From NCBI GenBank assembly GCA_016715245.1, contig JADKAS010000027.1:1-12605 (forward strand): DNA of 12,605 bases. Direction: 5' to 3'. Of the stretch, positions 5,154-12,605 are shown in pieces. The number at the start of each line of letters is the position of its first letter. Position 1 is the first letter of the stretch. The stretch comes from Saprospiraceae bacterium. Lineage in GTDB: Bacteria; Bacteroidota; Bacteroidia; Chitinophagales; Saprospiraceae. The position numbers were made by a program, and so were the translations under genes. The notes under the pieces are model-generated. The model was not told the origin of the DNA. It did no database searches and worked only from the letters and a program-made list of their open reading frames with translations.

Positions 5154-6070
5154 ATGAAAAACAGAATTTTAATAATGATGATGTTACTGATCGGGATGAC
5201 CGCAAGTGCTCAGATTAATATGGAAGACACTACGGCCCAGGTAGTATCGTATTGGGAAAAAGGGGAGAAACAGAATTACTGGGTAACTTTTGATGTGTTT
5301 AAAGTTAATGGCTCTGACACTACTTCACGAGATAATCTGACGTACGATGTAGAAATTACCGTTTTGACCGCCGATGAAAAGTCGTATACTGTAGAATGGC
5401 GTTTTAAAAACGCTGTAACTACCAGCCAACTACCTGCGCTGAAAAATCAAGTGCCTTTAATAAACGGCAAAAAATAGTAATAAAAACAAATGAACTGGGT
5501 GCATTTCAGGAAGTGGTAAACTGGAAAGAGTTAAAGGCTTTTATGCAGACGGCTATTATAAAAGCTAAAAAGGAATATCAAAATGACCCTGAAAAGGACA
5601 ATTATTTCAAGCAGATAGAAGGGGAGTATAAAACAAAGGAAACTATAGAGGCTTCGGCCATTAAAGAAATTCTTCAGTTTCACAACTTTCACGGTGGCAA
5701 ATATAAACTGGGAGAAGTTCTCGAAGGAAAAACAACACAAAGTAATCCTTATGGACCTCAACCTTTTGACGTCGATATTACGGTCGTTCTCGACGAAATT
5801 AACGTAGATGAGGATAATTTTACGTTGAGATCATGGCAGGAAATAAACAAAGAACAATTGGCCGATGCTACATTTAATTACCTTACCAAGTCGGCCAATT
5901 CTATGAAGGTAAAACCACCGACCAGAGAAGATGTGAAAAATCTCACCAATGAAACTTTTACTTCATCTGTCGTTCACCCTACAGGCTGGATGCTTTTTAC
6001 CATGGAAATAAAAACGGTGACGCAAGGAAATATCAAAAATATAGAAGAACGAATAATTGAGTTGAAGTGA
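5154..6070 (+). CDS. Exported protein of unknown function, single frameshift
   Basis: I do not recognise the family. The first frame (5154-5477, 107 codons) begins with a signal peptide (MKNRILIMMMLLIGMTASAQ, cleavage after about residue 19) and ends VPLINGKK at TAG 5475-5477. Moving back one base in the A6 run at 5469-5474 gives a seamless continuation, IVIKTNELGAFQEVVNWKEL, to TGA 6068-6070. The joined protein has about 305 residues: a beta-rich first third (alternating strands from SYWEKGEKQNYWVTF to the KSYTVEWRF segment) and a mixed second part with TNETFTSSVVHPTGWMLFTME near the end. No membrane segment or sorting domain is visible, so it is probably periplasmic. One missing A in the homopolymer is the simplest explanation of the break. 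The stop overlaps the cupin start by 4 nt. Confidence 0.65.
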
Positions 6071-6420
6071 GTAACATTCCTTTCCAAACCATAGACTGGT
6101 CTTCCATAAAAAAAGTTGAACACAGAGGGGAAACCGGAGTATCCTGGTGGCAGACTGTTCAATTTCCCGGACTAAGAATAAGAATTGTCGAATATTCACA
6201 AGGATATGTTGCTGACCATTGGTGCCAAAGAGGCCATATTGTTTTTTGTCTGGAAGGAGAGTTCGTCAGCGAATTGTCAAATGGTGAAAAATGTACACTC
6301 ACAAAAGGGGAGATGTATGTAGTTTCTGATGATTTGAGTTCTCACAAATCACATTGCGCTTCCGGGGTAAAATTATTGATTGTTGACGGGGATTTTTTGA
6401 AAAAAGACGTTAATACGTAA
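6067..6420 (+). CDS. Cupin fold protein with DHWC motif
   Basis: A 117-residue single-domain cupin, complete for this small family of Bacteroidota proteins (NCBI, as I recall, uses the name DHCW motif cupin fold protein). The core reads ADHWCQRGHIVFCLEGE (residues 49-65), followed by ELSNGEKCTLTKGEMYVVSD and SSHKSH (91-96). Candidate metal ligands are His51, His57, Glu63 and His93, with Cys53 and Cys61 close by. The substrate is unknown and there is no signal peptide, so it is cytoplasmic. The start is GTG 6067, whose GTGA overlaps the preceding stop codon, a typical translational coupling site; no in-frame ATG precedes the conserved IPFQTIDW segment. Coupling a cytoplasmic cupin to an exported protein is unusual and may be incidental. 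Confidence 0.8.
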   Translation: MSNIPFQTIDWSSIKKVEHRGETGVSWWQTVQFPGLRIRIVEYSQGYVADHWCQRGHIVFCLEGEFVSELSNGEKCTLTKGEMYVVSDDLSSHKSHCASGVKLLIVDGDFLKKDVNT

Positions 6421-6539
6421 TCCTGAACAGAAAAGTATAAATAGCATCAATTTCTAATGTTCTTTTTTATCACAAAAATGTACAATATACGTTATATGAA
6501 AAATAGTAAGGTTTATACACCTGACTTTGATTATGTATT

Positions 6540-6560
6540 TAAATGTGCGGAACACATTTA
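6540..6560. repeat. Perfect 8-bp hairpin upstream of the Asp-box protein gene
   Basis: TAAATGTG (6540-6547) pairs with CACATTTA (6553-6560) around CGGAA, about 75 nt before ATG 6635. It lacks a T-run, so an operator or 5' leader structure is as likely as a terminator for the cupin transcript. Confidence 0.4.
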
Positions 6561-6634
6561 TTGTTGCAGATCATCTGATTTAAAGAGTTTTTAAAAGTAT
6601 AGGATATAAAATGAAAATTATAAAAATCTATCAA

Positions 6635-7847
6635 ATGAAGAAAATATCGATAATTTGTATTTTGGTTTTAAATATCCATTTCAACTCATATGCCCAATGG
6701 CATGAAAAGAATATTGCTACAAATAATCTCCTTACCAGTGTTGAATTTATTTCTGAAAATGAAGGATTTGTTACTGGTAAAAATTTGATTTATACCACAA
6801 TAAATGGAGGAAATACAAACCTGTTATGAAGCAGATAATTCAATTTTTTTTGAAGACATTACTTCAATAAATAAAATGGTTATCATAGCTGTTGGATCTA
6901 AAAGTGGCACAGGTCGTTCAATAATCTGTAAATCAATAGATGGTGGAAAAAATTGGGAAATGCAGACTGGTCCGTTTTATTCTTATCTGAATGATGTGTT
7001 TTTTGTGACTGAATCAATTGTTTTTTGTGCCGGAAGCCAGGGAACAATTTTGAAATCAACCGATGGGGGAAATAACTGGCAAAAAATGAACTCGGGTACA
7101 GGATTGACTTTGCAATCAATTTTTTTCGTAAATGATACTATTGGAGTTGCAGTTGGAGGGTTTCCTTCAAGTCCGGTAATTTTAAAAACTATAGATGGCG
7201 GATTGTCATGGAATCCTGTGACTTCTCCCTCAAATAATTATTTGCAATCAGTTTTTTTTATAAATCAGGAAACTGGATATATTGTAGGATGGGGCGGGGA
7301 AATTTTGAAAACAAAAGACGGAGGCGAAACATGGGAGAATCAAAACTCCGTTTCTATGAGTGGTAACATGGAAATTACCTTTACAAATGAAAATACAGGC
7401 TATATAGTTGGAGGTTCTATGAATCAATCTCTGATTCAAAAAACTATAGATGGCGGTGAAACATGGCTTGACATCAGCCCCAATATTTCAAAAGGATTTT
7501 TAGGTGTTAGTTTTCCTTCACTCAATGTGGGTTATGTGGTCGGAAGCGCAGGTACCGTGGTAAAAACAGAAACCGGAGGAACAATAACTTCAATAAATAA
7601 TATTGTATTTACAAATGAGTTTGATGTTTTTCCCAACCCTACAACTGGAATTGTGAATATTAAGGTTCAAAACACTGAATTGCTTACTAAAGTCAGGGTT
7701 TTTGACTTGTCCGGCAGGGTTATTATAGAATCTGAACCGTCTCCAATCAATACAATTGTTGATTTGTCAAACTTAGAGACAAATATATATATCATGGAAA
7801 TAATTTCAGATAAAAATAGGGAAATAAAGAAAATTCTAAAACACTAA
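6635..7847 (+). CDS. Ycf48-like Asp-box beta-propeller with T9SS sorting domain, frameshifted
   Basis: A secreted protein of about 403 residues after correcting one frame change. The signal peptide MKKISIICILVLNIHFNSYA starts at ATG 6635 (ATG 6611 would add eight residues). The body has Asp-box motifs of the form [ST]xDGGxxW at 6933, 7056, 7188, 7311 and 7443, plus a degenerate TINGGNT at 6797, as in Ycf48/BNR-type propellers. The C-terminus carries a T9SS type A sorting domain: FDVFPNPTTGIVNIKVQN, then VRVFDLSGRVI and an IYIMEI strand ending KKILKH. T9SS exports such proteins across the outer membrane and removes or anchors the domain. The first frame ends at TGA 6827-6829, while the second is open from before 6804; net +1 nt near 6810-6825, just where the tryptophan of the first Asp box should be. 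It may bind polymers or proteins at the cell surface; ligand unknown. Confidence 0.75.
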
Positions 7848-7922
7848 TTATTGGCAGTAGCTACCATAATTAGATGATTAATATTTGGTGCTTTTTTGAA
7901 ATCATCAATTTGATTTTTATTG

Positions 7923-7930
7923 TATCTTTG
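7923..7930 (+). promoter_or_regulatory. Bacteroidota-type -7 box with possible -33 element
   Basis: TATCTTTG matches TAnnTTTG and lies 10 nt before ATG 7941. A TTTG at 7895-7898, 24 nt upstream, could be the -33 element, slightly far. Between them is one arm of a 7-bp inverted repeat (GATGATT 7873-7879 with AATCATC 7900-7906) that could be an operator. Confidence 0.5.
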
Positions 7931-7940
7931 GAAAAAAGTT

Positions 7941-8756
7941 ATGAAAGTATCCTTACTTATTGCCAGCCTTTTTATTTCCTCGTTTTACATTAATGCACAG
8001 AATACTCCGATAAACTTTGAAGCCGGAGGGTTCGGAGCCAACTGGACATGGACGGTTTTTGAAAACGGTACAAACCCTCCTTTGGAGATTGTGGCTAATC
8101 CTGATATGAGCGGAATGAATACTTCCACGACTGTAGCCAAATTCACCGCTCTTCAGGCAGGTGCTCCTTATGCAGGTTGTGAGTCTAAACAAGGTGTCGA
8201 CCTGGGGAATTACCGGTTATCCAATGCCAATAGTATCATTACCATAATGGTTTGGAAGAATGTGATAAGCAATGTCGGCATTAAACTGGTCACTACAAGT
8301 CTGGGCGCTCTTCCGGAAATCAAAAAACCTAACACACTCATAAACCAATGGGAAAAGATTACTTTCGACTTCTCCGGATATATTAATAATGCCATTTATG
8401 CAGTTGAAGATGTCAATCAGATTGTAGTTTTTCCTGACTTCGTGTCCCGAAATGCAGACCGGGTGATATTTTTTGACAATATTACCATTGGAGATGGAAC
8501 AACCAGTACCATAAACGGGACCACATCACACACTTTACACCTTGGGCCTAACCCGACAAAAGATATATTATGCAACCATTCTGAATACATTCTTGAGCAG
8601 GTCAAAATCCATGATTTCACCGGCAGAGAAGTATTGACTATTGCTCAGGTTCCTGTTGGCGAAACGATGGATGTAAGTACTTTGCCTGAAGGTATATATA
8701 TTGTAAACTCTTTGGTGGGTGGAAAGAAGAAATATACCCGTTTAGTGAAATATTAA
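7941..8756 (+). CDS. T9SS-secreted protein with putative beta-sandwich domain
   Basis: A 271-residue exported protein. Signal peptide residues 1-20 (MKVSLLIASLFISSFYINAQ) fix the start at ATG 7941; the frame is open further upstream only through the promoter box. Residues 21-188 look like a jelly-roll beta-sandwich: INFEAGGFGANWTWTVFENG, repeated hydrophobic strands, and a closing RVIFFDNITIGDG strand. I associate this module with carbohydrate-binding domains attached to GH16-type glucanases in Bacteroidota, an inference from memory. The C-terminal 70 residues are a T9SS type A sorting domain (LHLGPNPTKDIL, VKIHDFTGREVL, LPEGIYIVN, TRLVKY). No catalytic domain is present, so it would act as a surface binding or adhesion protein. 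It follows the Asp-box gene by 93 nt, but its own -7 box suggests separate transcription. Confidence 0.8.
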   Translation: MKVSLLIASLFISSFYINAQNTPINFEAGGFGANWTWTVFENGTNPPLEIVANPDMSGMNTSTTVAKFTALQAGAPYAGCESKQGVDLGNYRLSNANSIITIMVWKNVISNVGIKLVTTSLGALPEIKKPNTLINQWEKITFDFSGYINNAIYAVEDVNQIVVFPDFVSRNADRVIFFDNITIGDGTTSTINGTTSHTLHLGPNPTKDILCNHSEYILEQVKIHDFTGREVLTIAQVPVGETMDVSTLPEGIYIVNSLVGGKKKYTRLVKY

Positions 8757-8817
8757 TAGGGGAGAAACACTACATGTATTTTCGAAAAGGGTTCTATCAC
8801 AGAGCGCTTTAAAAAAT

Positions 8818-8839
8818 CAACAATATAAAAATATTGTTG
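8818..8839. repeat. Perfect 9-bp hairpin with AAAA loop
   Basis: CAACAATAT (8818-8826) pairs with ATATTGTTG (8831-8839) around AAAA, 62 nt beyond the stop of the beta-sandwich gene. The following bases are GCGCGC, not T-rich, so it is not a canonical intrinsic terminator, though it may protect the mRNA 3' end. Confidence 0.5.
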
Positions 8840-8985
8840 CGCGCATTATCAACCACCATATGGCTTGTTATCATTACAAAAAAAAATTAAAAACAGATCA
8901 GATTTTTACTTCGGTGATAAGTATCAATGTATATTTATACCTTATTTAGCATTTGCGGCTTATAAAATGTAGGGCTGATATTTTA

Positions 8986-8993
8986 TAAATTTG
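8986..8993 (+). promoter_or_regulatory. Bacteroidota-type -7 box immediately before a start codon
   Basis: TAAATTTG matches TAnnTTTG and ends 5 nt before ATG 8999. The predicted transcription start falls at or next to the A of the start codon, implying a leaderless mRNA. Confidence 0.45.
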
Positions 8994-8998
8994 AATTT

Positions 8999-9433
8999 AT
9001 GAAAAGTCTTTTGATATTTTTACTTGGATTCCTTTCTATAGGAGCGTTTTTTGGTGGAATACTCTTTATGTTAGAACCTGATGGTTCTCTGATGGGGATG
9101 ACGGTTAATTTTTTGGAAAATTCACCCTTTAATAATTTTCTCATACCCGGTATTATTCTTTTGCTCGTGTTTGGTGTTTTTCCGGTTTATATTATCTACA
9201 GTATTATAAAAAAACAGAATAATCCGTTTATGCAGAAACTTAACGTATTGTATGATTATCATTTTTCATGGACATTTACAGTATACATCGGAATAGGCCT
9301 TATTATCTGGATAAATGTGGAAAGTTATCTTATACAAACTGTAGAATTAATTCAGCTATTTTACGCTATGTATGGGGTTTTGATTATTTGTATAGCCCTG
9401 CTTCCACAAACACGGAAAAAATTTATTATGTAA
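8999..9433 (+). CDS. Four-helix membrane protein, function unknown
   Basis: A 144-residue integral membrane protein resembling unnamed small membrane proteins of Bacteroidota; I cannot assign a function. Hydrophobic segments are at about residues 4-24, 46-69, 88-106 and 113-136. The loop after helix 1 holds LEPDGSLMGM and helix 2 is followed by the basic IKKQNNPFMQK, suggesting that loop is cytoplasmic. The C-terminus is basic (TRKKFIM). The start at ATG 8999 fits the N-terminal helix and the adjacent promoter box. It stands 111 nt before the GT87 gene and could be cotranscribed with it. Confidence 0.7.
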   Translation: MKSLLIFLLGFLSIGAFFGGILFMLEPDGSLMGMTVNFLENSPFNNFLIPGIILLLVFGVFPVYIIYSIIKKQNNPFMQKLNVLYDYHFSWTFTVYIGIGLIIWINVESYLIQTVELIQLFYAMYGVLIICIALLPQTRKKFIM

Positions 9434-9544
9434 AATCATATATTCCCACATAACAATTTATGGAATAATTTTACTTGTGAAGGATATAACGACAATTTAT
9501 CTTTCAAAAATAGGGAAAGAATTGTCCAAAATTAAAATGTAAGT

Positions 9545-10725
9545 ATGAAAGATAAAATAGTAAATATTGTCTCCGATAAAAGGATTATTATTTCCATTTT
9601 TTTGCTTCTGGCCGTTTTTGCTAGTATACAATCACTTACAGGAACGACCACGTTTTTTGAAGGAGGGATAGAGTATAATAAATACAACAATTACACTATT
9701 TTTGAGAAATCATTCCAACACCTTAAAAATAATCAGGACTTATACATTTTATACCCGGAGGAACATTGGGATTTATATAAATATACACCTTCTTATTTGG
9801 AATCTTCAGTGTACTGCCTGACTGGCTCGGTCTACTTTTATGGAATATATTGAATGCAATGGTTTTTTTGATTGCTGTGTATTATTTACCTAAATTAAAT
9901 AATTATCAAAAAGGGCTGATACTTCTTATTGTTATTGTGGAACTTATTACCTCCATTCAGAATGAACAATCAAATGCTTTAATAGCGGGATTGTTGATTT
10001 TGGCATACGGGTTTCTTGAAAAAAATAAGGCTTTTTGGGCGACTTTATGTATTGTATTTTCCGTGTTTATCAAATTATTCGGAATAGTGGGTTTTGCCCT
10101 TTTTCTTTTTTACCCAAATAAATGGAAGTCAGTTTTATATACATTGTTCTGGACCGGAGTCCTGTTATTATTGCCCTTAATTTTTGTGAGTGTTGACCAA
10201 TATATAAAATTGTATAGCAGCTTCATCAATATGTTAAAAAATGACCATGATATATCTTATGGTTATTCAGTCATGGGCTGGATACATTCATGGTTTTCTG
10301 CGGTCATTAATAAAAACATAATTGTTCTTACAGGTGTCCTTGTTTTTTTAATACCATTTGTCAGAATAAAATTGTACAAGGAGTCAATGTTTACCTACCT
10401 TCTGCTTTGTTCTATATTGATCTGGATAGTAATATTTAATCACAAAGCTGAATCTCCGACATTTATTATTGCTATGGCCGGTGTTGCATTGTGGTTTGTG
10501 AGAAGTGAAAAAAATACACTGAATATAATTTTATTTGTATTGGCATTTACTTTAACCTCACTTTCACCAACAGACTTATTTCCTGAATACTTGAGAGATG
10601 AATTTGTACATCCATATTCGTTAAAAGCCTTTCCATGTATATTAATCTGGTGTAAGATTATTTATGACATGATGGCATTAAAAAGTGAAAACCAGGTCAA
10701 TCCGCTTACAGGGCAACCCAATTAA
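9545..10725 (+). CDS. GT87-type (DUF2029) membrane glycosyltransferase, frameshifted
   Basis: GT87 enzymes are GT-C fold, polyprenyl-phosphate-sugar-dependent transferases, often mannosyltransferases, that act on the outer face of the cytoplasmic membrane in glycan or glycoprotein assembly. The first frame (9545-9853) gives one N-terminal helix and the conserved first loop (NKYNNYTIFEKSF, then DLYILYPEEHWDLYKYTP). The second frame is protein-like from TTA 9793 (LFGIFSVLPDWLGLLLWNIL), well before ATG 9850, and continues through about nine hydrophobic helices to TAA 10723-10725. The net change is -1 nt around 9788-9795, where the conserved KYxPxFALLFG segment should be; the family normally has extra residues here, so a deletion of several bases is possible. 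Joined length is about 393 residues, normal for the family. Sugar and acceptor are unknown. Confidence 0.75.
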
Positions 10726-10758
10726 ATACATATTTTAACAGGGAAAATGTCATATGAA

Positions 10759-10783
10759 TTAAAGTCACACCGGTGGACTTTAA
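10759..10783. repeat. Hairpin downstream of the GT87 gene
   Basis: TTAAAGTC (10759-10766) and GACTTTAA (10776-10783) are exact reverse complements, and the spacer contains the palindrome CACCGGTG, so the stem extends to about 10 bp with one bulged A and a CCGG loop. It sits 34 nt past the GT87 stop, without a T-run. Confidence 0.45.
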
Positions 10784-10829
10784 ATACTGGTATACCTTAC
10801 TGAAAATCGATTTCAAATTTTTCATAAAA

Positions 10830-10860
10830 TGTCAAAACATGACAATTTTTGTAATTTTTT
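10830..10860 (+). terminator. Weak candidate intrinsic terminator
   Basis: TGTCA (10830-10834) pairs with TGACA (10840-10844) around AAACA, followed by ATTTTTGTAATTTTTT. A short stem before a T-rich run fits a weak Rho-independent terminator after the GT87 gene. The stem is only 5 bp and AT-rich, so the call is tentative. Confidence 0.3.
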
Positions 10861-10959
10861 CTGACTTCCAGGTTTTTTCGACGAATGTATACATTCCTGA
10901 AAACAATTAATCTTTTGGCTTCGTTTACTTACAATTGTTCACCTTTAATCTATTCAACC

Positions 10960-12605
10960 ATGAAAATGTGTATAAAATGTTTCCTTGTTGTCATGCTGAC
11001 TTTTCTTTCTGTACTTAATTATGCTCAAACCATGTTTAAAACGACCAAAAAAACATCTCCCGACGGAAAATATACCTATGAAATAGTGGAGGGCGACCCC
11101 ACCAAAACCAGGTTTTACACATTGAAAAATGGCCTGAAAGTAATTTTACACCAAAATACTCTTGAGCCCAAAATCATGAGTTTTATTACCACCCGGGCAG
11201 GTGGAAAAAATGACCCTGCCACGAATACAGGATTGGCTCATTACCTTGAACATATGTTGTTTAAAGGAACTGAAAATATGGGTACAGTTGATTTTGAAAA
11301 AGAAAAAGTATTTCTTGACCAGATAGAAATGTTGTACGAAAAATATAATGTCAGTACGGATCCGGCCATTCGCAAAAAGATATATAAAGAAATTGATTCG
11401 GTTTCCACACTGGCTTCAAAACTGGCTGTACCTAACGAATACGATAAAGCTATGACTTCAGTAGGTTCTTCCATGACCAACGCTTTTACATCCAAGGAAA
11501 TAACCGCTTACATGGAAAACTTCCCTTCAACCAATCTTGAAAAATACCTGGAGATTCAGAAAGAAAGATTTGAAAGACCAGTCTTCAGACTTTTTTCATA
11601 CTGAATTGGAAACAGTGTATGAAGAAAAAAACATGTCTCTTGACAGGGGAAACAGCAAGGTTTTTGACGGTATGTTTGCCAATTTATTTCAGAAACATCC
11701 TTATGGAACCCAAACTATTTTAGGTGATGTTGAGCATTTAAAAAATCCTTCCCTTAAGGCTATCAGAAAATTTTATGATACATATTATGTTCCCAATAAT
11801 ATGGCGGTTATCATGGCAGGGGATCTTGATCCGGACGCAACCATAAAACTGGTGGATAAATATTTCGGCAACTGGATTCCAAAAGAAATACCGGCATTCA
11901 AGTTTGAAAAAGAAGATCCTATTACTGAACCAAGATACGTAAATGTATTCAGCCCCGATGAAGAAAGTGTGGCCATTGGTTTCAGAATGCCTGACCAAAA
12001 CCATAAAGATGCCGTGACAGCAGATTTGATGGCTGCTATTTTGTACAATGGTAAAAGTGGTTTGATAGATAAAAACCTGGTTAAAAAACAAAAAGTATTA
12101 TCTGCTTTCGGTTATACCTATTTGCTGACAGATTACGGAATGATGTACTTTGGAGCGAGACCGTTAAAAAATCAAAGTTTGCAGGAAGCTGAAAAACTGG
12201 TTTTAAGTCAGATTGAAGAGATTAAAAAAGGTAATTTTGACGAAAGCCTGATCAAAGCCACCGTAAACAACCTGAAAGTGGGTAGGGTAAGGGAGCAGGA
12301 AAATGCTGTCAATATGGCGTATACTCTGAATGATTTATTCGGGACAGGGACTTCATGGGAAACTTATCTCAACAATGTAGAAAAAACAGGCAGTATAACC
12401 AAAGCAGATGTGGTTGCTTTTGCCAATAAATGGTTTGGCGATAATTATGTAACCATTTATAAAAGAACCGGACCAGACACAACTTTGGCCAAGGTAGTTA
12501 AACCTGAAATCACACCACTCGAAATTGACCGTTCAAAACAATCTGAGTTTTTGAAAAAATTACAGGAAAAACCCAATAAGTCTTTGAGTCCTGTATTTTT
12601 GGATT
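10960..12605 (+). CDS. M16 family zinc metallopeptidase, N-terminal half, frameshifted, runs off window
   Basis: M16 (pitrilysin/insulinase-type) peptidases degrade peptides in a clamshell chamber. The start is ATG 10960 because MKMCIKCFLVVMLTFLSVLN is a signal peptide; ATG 10885 only adds 25 residues ahead of it. The inverted zinc motif HYLEH is at residues 94-98 (AHYLEHMLFKG). A lysine-rich helical insertion (about 115-180) separates it from the presumed third ligand, a glutamate in ELETVYEEKN, as in the roughly 950-residue Bacteroidota members. The first frame stops at TGA 11602-11604. A T6 run at 11591-11596 has one T too many: with T5 the protein reads RPVFRLFHTELETVYEEKN. The second frame stays open to the window end, including HPYGTQTILGDVEHLKNPSL, then the RKFYDTYYVPNNMAVIMAGD strand and helix, and the start of the second M16 domain. 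About 549 residues are seen; location periplasmic. Confidence 0.8.

Noticed and set aside
10885..10959. Longer N-terminus for the M16 peptidase (ATG 10885)
   Set aside because: It would place 25 residues before a textbook signal peptide that starts at ATG 10960.
11738..12091. 117- and 87-codon minus-strand frames
   Set aside because: Shadows of the second reading frame of the M16 peptidase, which reads as clear M16 sequence on the + strand.
1..12605. CRISPR arrays, rRNA, tRNA, or a defence or biosynthetic gene cluster
   Set aside because: I saw no regularly spaced direct repeats, no RNA gene signatures and no set of functionally linked genes beyond the PIN toxin-antitoxin pair.

Overview
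The window is AT-rich DNA from a Bacteroidota bacterium, possibly a metagenome-derived contig. Four things point there: two secreted proteins with type IX secretion (T9SS) C-terminal sorting domains, several TAnnTTTG -7 promoter boxes close to start codons, no clear Shine-Dalgarno sequences, and protein families typical of that phylum (DHWC-motif cupin, the long-insert M16 peptidase, GT87, a PIN toxin with its small partner). All recognisable genes lie on the + strand. I saw no rRNA, tRNA, CRISPR array or intact insertion sequence.

Layout. 1-560: a GNAT N-acetyltransferase gene broken by about a dozen small indels. 557-1123: no gene; it holds a degenerate 24-nt-spaced repeat pair resembling an insertion-sequence end and an 8-bp inverted repeat. 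1124-1688: a PIN-type toxin-antitoxin pair. 1752-4519: small single-domain genes (DUF4440/SnoaL-like lipoprotein, DUF1801 protein, YdeI/OmpD-associated protein, four-helix membrane protein, SRPBCC/AHSA1 protein), at least two of them with a promoter-like box of their own. 4520-5153: a gene-free stretch full of inverted repeats, including a 60-bp composite hairpin, a roughly 147-bp imperfect palindrome and two further hairpins. 5154-6420: an unrecognised secreted protein (frameshifted) overlapping a cupin gene by 4 nt. 6635-8756: two T9SS cargo proteins, a Ycf48-like Asp-box propeller (frameshifted) and a putative beta-sandwich protein. 8999-10725: a four-helix membrane protein and a GT87-type membrane glycosyltransferase (frameshifted). 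10960-12605: the first half of an M16 zinc peptidase (frameshifted, running off the window).

How the parts relate. The first 4.5 kb looks like an accessory island of small stress or detoxification genes beside a toxin-antitoxin pair. The second half is envelope and secretion biology: exported proteins, membrane proteins and a periplasmic or surface protease. I see no long operon; the only tight couplings are antitoxin-toxin (11-nt overlap) and secreted protein-cupin (4-nt GTGA overlap).

The most striking property is the number of reading-frame breaks. Five genes carry them, two sit in homopolymer runs, and they are densest at the left edge while protein-level similarity stays good. Uncorrected long-read errors explain this at least as well as real decay, so the broken genes should not be treated as true pseudogenes without read-level checking. 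I found no convincing new multi-gene system. The best unexplained structure is the palindrome cluster at 4598-4959.
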